Below are positions 47,291 to 57,945 of a stretch of DNA of 64,000 nucleotides, in pieces. Position 1 is the stretch's first letter. Each line of letters begins with the position of its first letter. The DNA is from Galaxea fascicularis (lineage: Eukaryota > Cnidaria > Anthozoa > Scleractinia > Euphylliidae), in contig OX419336.1 in NCBI GenBank assembly GCA_948470475.1, forward strand, positions 10,210,630-10,274,629. Reading direction: 5' to 3'. The translations under genes were made by a program, and so were the position numbers. The notes below the pieces were generated by a model, which was not told the origin of the DNA, searched no databases, and worked only from the letters and a program-made list of their open reading frames with translations.

Positions 47291-48317
47291 TATAGGTTTA
47301 CCGTTCATTTAATTGTTCCTTCGTATCCCTATTCTTGTGGCCTCAGGGCACTAATCGAAATATTACATTAAGAAAATCACCTAAATATTCGTTTCCTTCA
47401 TAACAAAAATGATCACTGAACTAAGCGCACGTGATATAGAAAAGAACTCAAAGGCGCTCAAAAATCTAGCGAAATCTATAACTTTAGAATAACGAACTTA
47501 GATAACATTGTAACCTTAAACAGAGTAAATTGTTGCTTACCAACGTTCGCGGGTCTTGATTTCTTAAGAGAATTTCGCTCTAACTTGTCCTCTAGTGTTC
47601 CAATAGATCGTGATCTCAAGGGGTCTTAGGTGGAACTGAAACGCGAGCTATGAACTATGCCTATCTATAATGCGGTAATCGCGGCGGTAACGTAAATCAA
47701 ACCACAAAATATTTCGCGACTTAAATTCGATTCTAACGGAAGCGGTTACAAACCCTGAACCTATAATTATTGAAGAGTATAGTGTTCCTCCTGTTAGACC
47801 ACCAAGACCTAAACGGGAAGCTCAAAAACTACTCTGGAAAAGTGTATTTCAAATAATGAATAAAGCTGTTAAGGGTTATACAAGATCATATCAAATAACT
47901 ATACAAGATGTAAAGGATCCATTAATTCAACTTCAAAATACAAGAAAAGCTATTGATTACAATATTAGAAGATTATTAGAAGAAATGCAAGGACTGGAAA
48001 TAGTTGAAACATTAAAAATAACATTTGAAAAGCCTTCTGGTAATGAATTAATAACAAAAACAGTATATTTTAATAGCAAACCTCAAATAATAATTAATAC
48101 TGAATGACTTCTAGATACATTAGAGCAGATAAAGAACGAAATTTTGAATCTGATAGCTGTTTGGTTATCAGAAGGATCTGGTTAGCGAGTACAATCAGTT
48201 GGTAATCATTATATTAATGTCGCTATATACAAACCAATGAATGGTAGCTCATATATTAAATTACCAGTTGAATTACAACATCATAAAAAAGGATTGATCA
48301 ATCTTCAAAATAAAGAT

Positions 48318-48470
48318 AATACTGCGGTTGTAGATGCAAGTACAAAATATGAATTATTTCATATATACTTCACATCACTTCACTGTGCGGGAAAATATGA
48401 ACTCCATAAATTGACCTCGCTCCCAATGTGTGGCTTCATAGCTCAGTTGGTAGAGCATCGCACCGGTATC

Positions 48471-48504
<34 letters not shown>

Positions 48505-48539
48505 TGATTTTTTCAGGCTTCTTCTTTCCAGTTGCTTAA

Positions 48540-48570
<31 letters not shown>

Positions 48571-48577
48571 ACTTGCA
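48318..48577 (+). mobile_element. SINE-like element with tRNA-like head inside the polymerase
   Basis: Breaks the polymerase frame, which is recognisable before 48318 and after 48577. It contains a tRNA-like unit (48432-48503), a ctgattttttcagg hairpin after it, and a tail ending gatgatcactcttcacttgc. A related fragment occurs at 60612-60830. No clear target duplication, so the outer ends are approximate. Confidence 0.65.
48432..48503 (+). tRNA. tRNA-like unit (72 nt), probably the head of a SINE
   Basis: The acceptor stem GGCTTCA pairs with TGAAGCC; D arm GCTC...GAGC; T arm ACGGG TTCGAAT CCCGT. The internal promoter boxes are intact (A box TAGCTCAGTTGG, B box GGTTCGAATCC). The anticodon arm is poor: the loop reads CCGGTAT, with C where the universal U33 should be, and the stem has an A-C closing pair; read literally the anticodon is GGT (Thr). 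No CCA or poly(T) stop follows at once. More likely a Pol III-driven repeat than a working tRNA gene. Confidence 0.55.
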
Positions 48578-49341
48578 TTAATATTTATGTATTTGGATAA
48601 GAAAATAAACAACCATTTCCAATTTATATATCCAAAGAAAAGTTTAAAAATGTTATGAATCTATTATTGGTTACAGAAACTGAAAACCAACATTATGTAT
48701 TAATTAAAGATTTCAATAGATTCATGAATAACCAATCTAAACACAAAGAAAAAAACATTTTTGTATGCATTGTCTGCAATATTTTAATGGTGAAGAAATT
48801 TTAAAGAAACAAGAAGAAAATTGTTTAATAATTAATGGTACACAAGGAATTAAAAATGCTGGAAAAAAACACATATTTGCAATTCAATAATTTTTACAAA
48901 CAACAACAAGTTCCATTTGTTATATATGCAGATTTTGAAAGTTTAACAGAAAAAATCTAAAATTGTGCAAATAATGATAATACATCTTATACTGAAACTT
49001 ATCAAAAACATACATCATGCTCTTATGATTATAAATTAGTATGTTGTTATGATGATAAATACTTAAAACCAGTACAAATATATCGTGGAGAAAAGTTTAT
49101 TTGTAAATTTTTGAAAAAATGATTGAAGAAGTAAATGATTGTAAAAAATAATGAAAAAATATTTCAATAAACCATTAATTCTACCTCGCATTTGCATACA
49201 TTCTGAGATCACATGAGATAGCAAGTCACGTGACTTCGAGCTCAGTGCGAGTTTGATTTCGAGCAAGGTCGCTTGGAGCACTAGTCGCTCCCACAAAATT
49301 TTCAGATATTTCATCCATTTCCCGTTCAGAGCCTCAAGCCG

Positions 49342-50508
49342 ATGATATTAGCGATGTCAAAACAATCTGAGGACGATCTCCTCGCCGACGAAATTGAGGA
49401 TGAGGGCGAAGAAGACCAGATAAACAAGGATTCGCTACCCGACGAACGCAACGCGGTGCCTGCACACGCTTCACGACAACTCCAGGACAAAACAGCCGCT
49501 TCTTCGGAAGAAATTAGCCAACTCACCCACGCAATTCTAGGCCTGACGAAAAGCCTGCCAGAACTCATCAATTCGCCGCGGGGAGAGACAAAAGACAAAG
49601 GGAAACGGCCGGCGAGCAAATCTCCAAACGCTGTTCCCGCCAAAAAAGCAAAAAACAAAGATGGCGAGGCGAGAAGCTCCATGAGCGCCTCCGACCAGCC
49701 AACTGACTGCGAGACACTCTATGACTCTGTGTTAAACAACAACAGTGATGAATCAGAGCAAAACTCCACTCGTAGTGGTGATGAGGATGATTTCCTCTCG
49801 GAACTCGTAAAAGAATACGAGTCTGACGATATCGTGGGCGAAAGCCTCGAAAATGAGAAACTAGCCAAGCTAGTTGACAAAATGTTCCGCTGCAAACTAA
49901 GCGAGAAAAACCTCAAAGACCGGCTTGAGAGGCAGGAGAGACCGGCTAATTGTACTACAGCCAAGCCTCCCAAGGTAAACCCGGGCATTTGGCGTCGACT
50001 GAGAGAGCCAACTAAGAAGAGGGATTTACAATTTTTCAAAATACAACAAGCCCTCACAAAAGGCATCCTGCCAGTTGTCCGAATCACGGACAAGCTTATG
50101 CAGGCAAAGTCGCTTAATGCTGATGAATGCCAAGACCTAAAGAAACAGGGGCTGGAGGCCATGTCCCTCCTCACTCATGCCTCCTATGAAATAAACATGC
50201 AGCGCCGTCTTCTACTGAGACCAGATATTGGGAGGGAATACTCAGCTCTCTGCTCCTCCCAATTGCCATTTACAGATTTTCTCTTTGGAGATGATCTACA
50301 AAAGCATTTGAAAGATATTGGCGATCAAAACAAAATCGGGGCCAAGATCACCCCTAATTATAAAGGGCATCGCCCTTCTCCAGGAAGACCTGGCAATAAC
50401 AGCTTTAATGGCTATAAGCAGTCAAAAAACTGGAGAGGCAACAACTTCAAACCTTGGAAATCCAAGAACAATGCCAACCGGGACAAGACAACCCGGACAA
50501 GCCAATAG
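49342..50508 (+). CDS. DIRS gag-like protein
   Basis: 388 codons, open throughout. The N-terminal half is acidic with Lys-rich patches (KGKRPASKSPNAVPAKKAK), followed by a helical region (VDKMFRCKLSEKNLKDRLE...) and a basic, Asn/Gly/Arg-rich C-terminus (PSPGRPGNNSFNGYKQSKNW) suited to binding RNA. No zinc knuckle. The first ORF of a DIRS element is its gag, and the position fits. The 3' end overlaps the next ORF by 55 nt in another frame. Confidence 0.75.
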   Translation: MILAMSKQSEDDLLADEIEDEGEEDQINKDSLPDERNAVPAHASRQLQDKTAASSEEISQLTHAILGLTKSLPELINSPRGETKDKGKRPASKSPNAVPAKKAKNKDGEARSSMSASDQPTDCETLYDSVLNNNSDESEQNSTRSGDEDDFLSELVKEYESDDIVGESLENEKLAKLVDKMFRCKLSEKNLKDRLERQERPANCTTAKPPKVNPGIWRRLREPTKKRDLQFFKIQQALTKGILPVVRITDKLMQAKSLNADECQDLKKQGLEAMSLLTHASYEINMQRRLLLRPDIGREYSALCSSQLPFTDFLFGDDLQKHLKDIGDQNKIGAKITPNYKGHRPSPGRPGNNSFNGYKQSKNWRGNNFKPWKSKNNANRDKTTRTSQ

Positions 50509-52466
50509 AACACTTGCTGTCAGCTCCTAGCACAGTAAGTATATGTTCGCCTCTCTGTACCAATGTATATATTGCTGGGAACATAGCTAAGCACTTCAGT
50601 GCTTGGCAGACGCTCACGTCTGACCCCTATATTTTACGCATTGTTAAGGGTTACCAACTAGAGTTTTGCAACCCTCCTTGCCAGGCGCTCACCCCTAGAG
50701 CTGTCAAACTTTCTTGTAAAGAGACCGATATTGCTACTACTGAAATTAACAAGCTTTTAACTAAAGGGGTCATTAGGAAAGCTACTCATGTTCCTGGTGA
50801 ATTTATCTCAACAATTTTCACCAGGCCCAAAAAAGATGGGTCTCACCGTCTTATTCTGAACTTGAAAAAGCTAAATGAGCATATTGAGTACCATCACTTC
50901 AAGATGGATTCACTGCCTCACGCACTTCAACTTATGAAGCCTAATTGTTGGATAGCTGTCTTAGACCTAAAAGACGCATACTACTCTGTTCCTATTAGGA
51001 CTGAGGACAGAAAATACCTTCGTTTCGAGCACGAAGGCCAACTTTATGAATTTGTTTGCCTTCCTAATGGCCTCTCTAGTGCACCCAGAATTTTTACCAA
51101 ATTGTTAAAACCTGCCCTTGCCAAATTAAGGGAGGAGGGGGTGCTTCTAGTAATTTACATTGATGACATTATACTTTTTGCCGATGACCCTCAGACCTTG
51201 GTCGTATTTATACAAAGGGCTATTACATTGTTGCAGTCCCTGGGATTCACCATCCATTCTGATAAATCCCAACTTGTCCCATCCCAGAGAGTCAATTTCC
51301 TGGGTTTCATTTTAGACTCGGTTGTGATGACAGTCTCTATGAAATGGGACAAGGCTGATAAAGCGAAATCAGCCATTTTACAGCTCCTCAGAACGGAGCA
51401 GCCTCTTATTCGAGAGGTTGCATCTGTAGTTGGGCAAATGGTGTCTTGTTTTCCTGGAGTCAAATATGGCCCACTGTATTACCGTGCTCTTGAAAATGAC
51501 AAAACCGATGCTTTAAAGACGAATGGGTGGAACTTAGATGACAGAATGCTCATCTCTGATATAGCTAAGAAAGACATGTCTTGGTGGCTTTCAAATATTG
51601 ACAATGCTCCATGCTCTTTCCGGCCTATGAACTACAAATTAACCCTTAAATGTGATAGCTCTCTACAAGGATGGGGAAGTGTTATTGAAAATTCTTCCCT
51701 TGCCGCAAATGGGCGATGGTCCCACAGTGAGAGTATGTGCCACATAAACTATTTGGAGATAAAAGCAGTCCTGTTTGGCCTTCAGTCCTTGTGCTCAGAC
51801 TTAACAAACTGTAACATCAAAGTATTGTCTGATAACCAGACAGCGGTTTCCTACTTGAGCAATATGGGTGGCACTCACTCTCGGGACTGTAATGAGATTG
51901 CAAGAGAAACTCTTCTGTGGTGCAAAGACAGGGGCATATCCTTAGCTGTCACCCATTTACCTGGAAAACTTAATGTTGAAGCTGACCTAGCAAGTAGACA
52001 TTTTCATGATGACACGGAATGGTCATTAGACACTCATGTTTATAACAGCTTAATTACTAAATGGGGTAATCCTGAGATTGACCTTTTTGCATCACGGTTG
52101 AATGCAAAACTGCCCTGCTATGCAGCATGGAAACCTGACCCATGTGCCCATTTTATTGATGCCTTTACACTTGACTGGTCTGTGTTTAAACTTGTTTACT
52201 GCTTCCCACCTTTCAGTGTTATTGGGAAAGTACTTCAGAAAATAATATTCTCCGAGACAACAGCAATCCTAGTTCTCCCCGACTGGCCAACACAGTTTTG
52301 GTACCCACGAGTAATGTCAATGCTAGTGGCGCCTCTACACCGAATAAAGCTGCAGAAGTCAACCCTGACCCTTCACCACGATGTCAAGACCGTCCATCCC
52401 CTCTACCCCAAGCTCCGACTGATTGGCTGTCTTGTGTCAGGAAATCCCTCCAGCTGCAAGGAATAA
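50454..52466 (+). CDS. DIRS reverse transcriptase-RNase H with methyltransferase-like tail
   Basis: 670 codons, open throughout. Reverse transcriptase: motif KKDGSHRLILNLKKLNEHI, then AVLDLKDAYYSVPI (catalytic Asp), LPNGLSSAPRIFTKLLKP, and YIDDIILFADD (YIDD active site, near 51157). RNase H: LTLKCDSSLQGWG, YLEIKAVLFGLQSL and VLSDNQTAVSYL carry the Asp, Glu and Asp of the site, with a later HLPGKLNVEADLASR. The end (NPEIDLFASRLN...YCFPPFSVIGKV) matches the methyltransferase-like region typical of DIRS proteins. The actual start may lie downstream of the first ATG. Copies RNA into DNA for reintegration. Confidence 0.9.
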   Translation: MEIQEQCQPGQDNPDKPIEHLLSAPSTVSICSPLCTNVYIAGNIAKHFSAWQTLTSDPYILRIVKGYQLEFCNPPCQALTPRAVKLSCKETDIATTEINKLLTKGVIRKATHVPGEFISTIFTRPKKDGSHRLILNLKKLNEHIEYHHFKMDSLPHALQLMKPNCWIAVLDLKDAYYSVPIRTEDRKYLRFEHEGQLYEFVCLPNGLSSAPRIFTKLLKPALAKLREEGVLLVIYIDDIILFADDPQTLVVFIQRAITLLQSLGFTIHSDKSQLVPSQRVNFLGFILDSVVMTVSMKWDKADKAKSAILQLLRTEQPLIREVASVVGQMVSCFPGVKYGPLYYRALENDKTDALKTNGWNLDDRMLISDIAKKDMSWWLSNIDNAPCSFRPMNYKLTLKCDSSLQGWGSVIENSSLAANGRWSHSESMCHINYLEIKAVLFGLQSLCSDLTNCNIKVLSDNQTAVSYLSNMGGTHSRDCNEIARETLLWCKDRGISLAVTHLPGKLNVEADLASRHFHDDTEWSLDTHVYNSLITKWGNPEIDLFASRLNAKLPCYAAWKPDPCAHFIDAFTLDWSVFKLVYCFPPFSVIGKVLQKIIFSETTAILVLPDWPTQFWYPRVMSMLVAPLHRIKLQKSTLTLHHDVKTVHPLYPKLRLIGCLVSGNPSSCKE

Positions 52467-53405
52467 CTGGTGAACCTTTGAACATTATTATTGATTCTTG
52501 GAGAGAAAGTACCCAGAAGCAATACAGATCCAGCATATCAGCTTGGATAACTTACTGTAAAGAACAGAAGATCAGCATTACAACACCTTCATTACCACAA
52601 CTGTTGGACTTTCTAACTCTTCAGTCCACAAAGCTTAGCTACAGTGCTCTAGGGACCACTAGAAGTGCTCTTTCCTCATTCATCAATATTGATGGCTTCA
52701 AAGTAGGAGAACACCCTATTATTTCACGTTTTATGTCGGGTGCTTTCAACAGGAAACCAACTTTTCCCAGATATGTGGAAACATGGAACCCCCAAATTGT
52801 TCTCAGCCACCTCAAGGGCTATCCTGACACCAAGGCAATGTCTCTGAAGCAATTGACTTTGAAACTGACTATGATTTTGGCCTTGGTTACTGCACAATGA
52901 ACACAGACTCTTAAGTTGCTGTCAATCAATGACATGCAATCTAAAGATGGAGAATATGTTTTTCAAATTACTTCCATTCTAAAGCAAACAAGTGCTCATG
53001 GTGGCAGGCAAAGACACCTGCCACCTATTGTGTTGAAGAAATATGACCATGATAAAACTCTGCGTTTTTACATTGTTACAAGAGTATCTTATTAGAACTT
53101 CTAACTTAAGGGGTTCATGTTCTCAACTCCTGATTTGCCACTGCAAGCCTCATGGGCCTGCTTCTAAAGACACCATTTCTAGGTGGCTCAAACAGGTTAT
53201 GCTTGACGCTGGAATTAATACTTCTGTCTTTAAGCCTCACTCCACCAGAAGTGCAGCCACTTCTGCTGCAAAGTCAGCTGATGTTCCTCTCGATGAAATT
53301 ATGACCACAGCTGGCTGGCGTTCAAGCTCTGTGTTTGCTGTTTATTATAACAAACCACTGTTAAATGATAGCTCCTTTGCCAACAGTGTACTGGGAAAGA
53401 ATTAG
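52298..53405 (+). pseudogene. DIRS tyrosine recombinase, inactivated
   Basis: Starts inside the end of the RT ORF in another frame. The core-binding part (SWRESTQKQYRSSISAWITY...) and the catalytic part are both recognisable: HSTRSAATSAA (His and second Arg), AGWRSSS and FAVYYNKPL (catalytic Tyr). The frame is closed by TGA at 52898-52900, at the place of the first catalytic Arg (Ala-Gln-Arg-Thr-Gln-Thr in the family), consistent with a CGA to TGA change. The frame shifts again around 53060-53075. The protein would have joined the circular DNA copy to the chromosome. Confidence 0.85.
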
Positions 53406-53499
53406 TGCCTTGGTAATAAATGCCATGCTTACGTTTCCTTATCTGGAATGTGTATTCTTTATATATTTTTTTTTTTGAGAGCCCTATAGAGCTCTAAAA

Positions 53500-53625
53500 T
53501 CTCATGTGATCTCAGAATGTATGCAAATGCGAGGTAGAATTGAATAATTAAACGAGACTTACCTGTAAGTTGAAGTTTGATTGAGATTCTACCGTAGCAT
53601 TTGCAGAAATGAGGAGATCACATCC
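53500..53625 (+). repeat. DIRS internal complementary region
   Basis: It joins the reverse complement of the element's left outer end (tctcagaatgtatgcaaatg ... ggtagaatt) to the reverse complement of its right outer end (gaataattaaacgagactta ... atgaggagatcacat). This is the guide used in known DIRS elements to complete the ends and form a circle. Confidence 0.88.
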
Positions 53626-55185
53626 CTCCCTTCCTCTTCCCTTCTTCATATCATCCTATGGTGTTGCATACACCATATATTTACTATTCATCTATGGGGT
53701 GGTCTACAGGACTCCTCAAAAAAAAAAAAAATGCTTTCAAGACTGAGCTCGAAGTCACGTGACTTGCTATCTCATGTGATCTCCTCATTTCTGCAAATGC
53801 TACGGTAGAATCTCAATCAAACTTCAACTTACAGGTAAGTCTCGTTTAATTATTCAATTATTACGCAAGATGAGGAACAAGAATTTCAAACAGTTAATAA
53901 ATGCCATGTTTGTTATAAAATATATACTGAAACAGATATTAAAGTTAGAGATCATTGCCATATTACAGGAAAATATAGAGGAAGTGCTCACCAAGAATAT
54001 AATCTTAAATTAAAAATAAATCCTGAAAATATAAAAATTCATGTTATATTCCATAATCGTAGAGGTTATGATAGTCATTTTATCATGCAAGAAATTGGTA
54101 AATTATCTGAAAAATATAATAAATAATAAATAAGTAAATAAATATAAGTTGCGTTCCTAATAATATGGAAAATATATGGCTTTTGTGTTTGGAAGACATC
54201 TTGTATTTCTTGACAGTTTTCAATTCATGAGCCGATCATTAGACAAACTTTCTAGTAACTTACTAGATGATCATTTTAAATATACAAGTGAAGTGTTTGA
54301 AAATGAAAAACTTAATTTAACGAAACAATAAGGTGTTTATCCTTATGATTATATGGATAAATGGGATCGATTTAATGATACACAATTACCAACACAAAAA
54401 AGAATTCTATAGTTTATTGTATGATGAAAATATGTCAGATGAAGATTACAAACATGCTCAGAATGTGTGGAACACATTTAATTGCAAAAAACAATGGGTG
54501 ATTATCATGATTTATATTTAAAAACTGATGTATTATTACTTTCAGATGTGTTTGAAAATTTCAGAAAAGCATATATGAAATATTATAAATTAGATCCTTG
54601 TTATTATTTTACAAGTCCAGGATTAAGTTGGGATGCAATTTTAAAAATGACTGATGTGAAATTAGAACTTATAAGTGACATAGATATATTTCAATTATAG
54701 AAAAAGGATTAAGAGGTGGTATATCTTATATTGCAAATAGATATGGATCAGCAAATAATAAATATATGAAAAACTATGATAAAACAGCTCCATCAAAATA
54801 TATAATGTATTTGGATGCTAATAATTTATATGGTTGGTCATTGTCACATATCTTCCAACAGGAAATTTCAAATGGATGAGTCAAAAAAGAATAAATAATC
54901 TTAATTTGAATTCTTACAAACCCAATAATGAAAAAGGAATAATATCAGAAGTCGATCTTGAATATCCAAAACAATTACATGATCTACATAATGATTATCC
55001 ATGTGCTGCAGAAAAGATAAAAGTAACACCAGATATGTTATCTGATTATTGTAAAATAATACAGAAAAAATTCATATTAATATCGGATTAGTGGCAAAAT
55101 TAATTCCTACATTATCTGATAAAACAAAATATGTACATGTATTACATTATAGAAATCTACAATTTTATTTAGATTTAGGACTTAA

Positions 55186-57945
55186 GAGCAGCTGCCTGTA
55201 AGGATCGAGAATCTTTTGTTAACGATCAATTTTGCACATCGCTGATATTTTTCTCAAAGACAACCTTTGGTGGACTATTTTCAAAAATCATGTTTGAAAG
55301 TTCCATCGATTTTTTGATTTTGAGAAATTCACGATAATCTCAAAGTGCGGATTTTCTCTCAGTCAAGCGTCTGAAATAACATGCGGAGACGAAGTACCTC
55401 TGTGGACTTAAAATATCTTCAATTGAAATCAAACTTTAGACAATCCTAGAAAAACTATTTGTCTAAATATTGCACTTGTAATCATTTCAAACCTGTAAAT
55501 TTTGCGACTTTAACAGCCAATCAACACAACACCTTTGAAGAGCCCTTAAAAAAACGGCAAATTATGAGTAATTTTCAACAGCAGAAAAAGGTCCCTGGTA
55601 CCTAATTTTTCGATTATTTCACTCAACAGTCATAATGTAAACATATTTCACATTTTCTGTGCCAAATATCAGTGTCGGAAAAGCAACGCTTCTCTGTGAA
55701 AAATTCGGAAGACTACGTGGCATTTTCGGCTCAAATAACACAAGATTCATAAACAAAGTGCAGGTAAATTACCATCTATTACGCTTACCAAATAATTAAC
55801 TCAATTTTAATCTTGGGAATCTGTGACATGAAGCTTAAAAAGTGTCCATGTAAATGTCAGGTAGGTATTCTGAGATTTTATTAGCCAACGAAAGTAAGTT
55901 TCTTCCCGAAAGTGTTCGTCGTGATCATATGCACGTCACGCCGTTGACTAACGAGCGCCCCTGAGATTTTAACACAAGAGATTCTATAAATTGGATGCAT
56001 AGCAAGCATTTTAGGAAAAACGTTTCAATTCAAAATCCTGTAGACTAAGTTTTAGCACTTTATTGTCGGTTTGATAAAGACGAACCTGCTAGCGACATTT
56101 AATTAAAGGTCCGTGCTAAGCTTATCAACGCGCCATCAGTTTGATCTCCCAACGATACGATTACAGGATACATCCAGTTCAATTCAATTCAATTCAGTTC
56201 AGTTCAGTTTGTTTTCAAGTATGAAATATTATTACAGAAAGATGCGCTGTTCGCAGTTAGCAAAGACTTATCGGGGCGAGCAGTGTTGTGATATGTTGTG
56301 GAAAATTCTTTGACATATCCTGGAACTGAATGCTCCTGAACAGCATACACAGCATGGGATTCAGTGACCGCGCAGGGGACCCCAAGGTTGGGTAGCCTCC
56401 TATAGCGGCCAAGCTTTAGTTAAGACCGGGTGGGAGTGTTCCCCCTCCTCCACCCCTCCGAACTTTAAACATTGCTCCGCGGGAATTGCGATTGTTTTCA
56501 TAACAAGAATTCACCAGTGTCAACGTTTTCTAACTCTAGGCCAGATTTTCGGATTTTGAATTCGCTTCTGTTTCGCATAACATGAAAGGCCTATGGGAAT
56601 GCGTGACTAAGGAGTCACGTATGTCAACGACCTTTGCTAACCCGTCACTGCAGATACTAGTGATACTTGCATTCATACATGTATATACTGCTAGAAAGGT
56701 TTATTCAAATGGCCTCAACGTTTGGGATTCAAGAGCCCAGCGGTGTAGCATCGACGTAGATGATCAACTGGCAAGGAATTTTCATGTTGGTCTTTAAAAC
56801 TGATGGATGTTCTATTATCCTTGGAAATGTATTATCTATTTTGATTTATAATACACGTGTTACCACTGCTCGCCCCGATAAGTCTTTGCTAACTGCGAAC
56901 AGCGCATCTTTCTGTAATAATATTTCATACTTGAAAACAAACTGAACTGAACTGAATTGAATTGAATTGAACTGGATGTATCCTGTAATCGTATCGTTGG
57001 GAGATCAAACTGATGGCGCGTTGATAAGCTTAGCACGGACCTTTAATTAACTGTCGCTAGCAGGTTCGTCTTTATCAAACCGACAATAAAGTGCTAAAAC
57101 TTAGTCTACAGGATTTTGAATTGAAACGTTTTTCCTAAAATGCTTGCTATGCATCCAATTTATAGAATCTCTTGTGTTAATATCTCAGGGGCGCTCGTTA
57201 GTCAACGGCGTGACGTGCATATGATCACGACGAACACTTTCGGGAAGAAACTTACTTTCGTTGGCTAATAAAATCTCAGAATACCTACCTGACATTTACA
57301 TGGACACTTTTTAAGCTTCATGTCACAGATTCCCAAGATTAAAATTGAGTTAATTATTTGGTAAGCGTAATAGATGGTAATTTACCTGCACTTTGTTTAT
57401 GAATCTTGTGTTATTTGAGCCGAAAATGCCACGTAGTCTTCCGAATTTTTCACAGAGAAGCGTTGCTTTTCCGACACTGATATTTGGCACAGAAAATGTG
57501 AAATATGTTTACATTATGACTGTTGAGTGAAATAATCGAAAAGTTAGGTACCAGGGACCTTTTTCTGCTGTTGAAAATTACTCATAATTTGCCGTTTTTT
57601 TAAGAGCTCTTCAAAGGTGTTGTGTTGATTGGCTGTTAAAGTCGCAAAATTTACAGGTTTGAAATGACTACAAGTGCAATATTTAGACAAATAGTTTTTC
57701 TAGGATTGTCTAAAGTTTGATTTCAATTGAAGATATTTTAAGTGCACAGACGCTTGACTGAGAGAAAATCCGCACTTTGACCGCACTTTGAGATTATCGT
57801 GAATTTCTCAAAATCAAAAAATCGATGGAACTTTCAAACATGATTTTTGAAAATAGTCCACCAAAGGTTGTCTTTGAGAAAAATATCAGCGATGTGCAAA
57901 ATTGATCGTTGACAAATGATTCTCAATCATTACAGGCAGCTGCTC
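55186..57945. mobile_element. 2.76-kb giant palindrome in a TTAA site
   Basis: Two arms of about 1.1 kb (55186 to about 56295 and about 56850 to 57945) are near-identical inverted copies around a 550-bp unique centre. Ends: gagcagctgcctgta and tacaggcagctgctc. TTAA at 55182-55185 and 57946-57949; removing the element and one TTAA restores the polymerase frame across the junction. The arms differ only by scattered changes, e.g. a small duplication of accgcactttgag on the right near 57778. No ORF of note. TTAA use suggests piggyBac or Kolobok mobilisation; no transposase is present. Confidence 0.9.

Larger units (their letters stand above)
49177..53859 (+). mobile_element. DIRS-type tyrosine-recombinase retrotransposon, 4.68 kb, structurally complete
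   Basis: Order: left inverted repeat, gag, reverse transcriptase/RNase H plus a methyltransferase-like tail, tyrosine recombinase, internal complementary region, right inverted repeat. The left end aattctacctcgcatttgca and the right end ...tttaattattcaatt flank it; the repeats share tcacgtgacttgctatctca (inverted) near 49205-49235 and 53754-53776. The host polymerase frame joins exactly when the element and one AATT are removed, with no target duplication, as expected for recombinase-mediated integration. DIRS elements are common in cnidarians. The copy is dead because of a stop and a frameshift in the recombinase. Confidence 0.92.

Noticed and set aside
48237..48539. 100-codon ORF reading through the tRNA-like unit
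   Set aside because: A fusion of polymerase remnant and SINE sequence; the second half is translated tRNA-like sequence, a common false protein in such genomes.
49326..50174. Long minus-strand ORFs (118 and 151 codons)
   Set aside because: Antisense shadows of the DIRS gag ORF.
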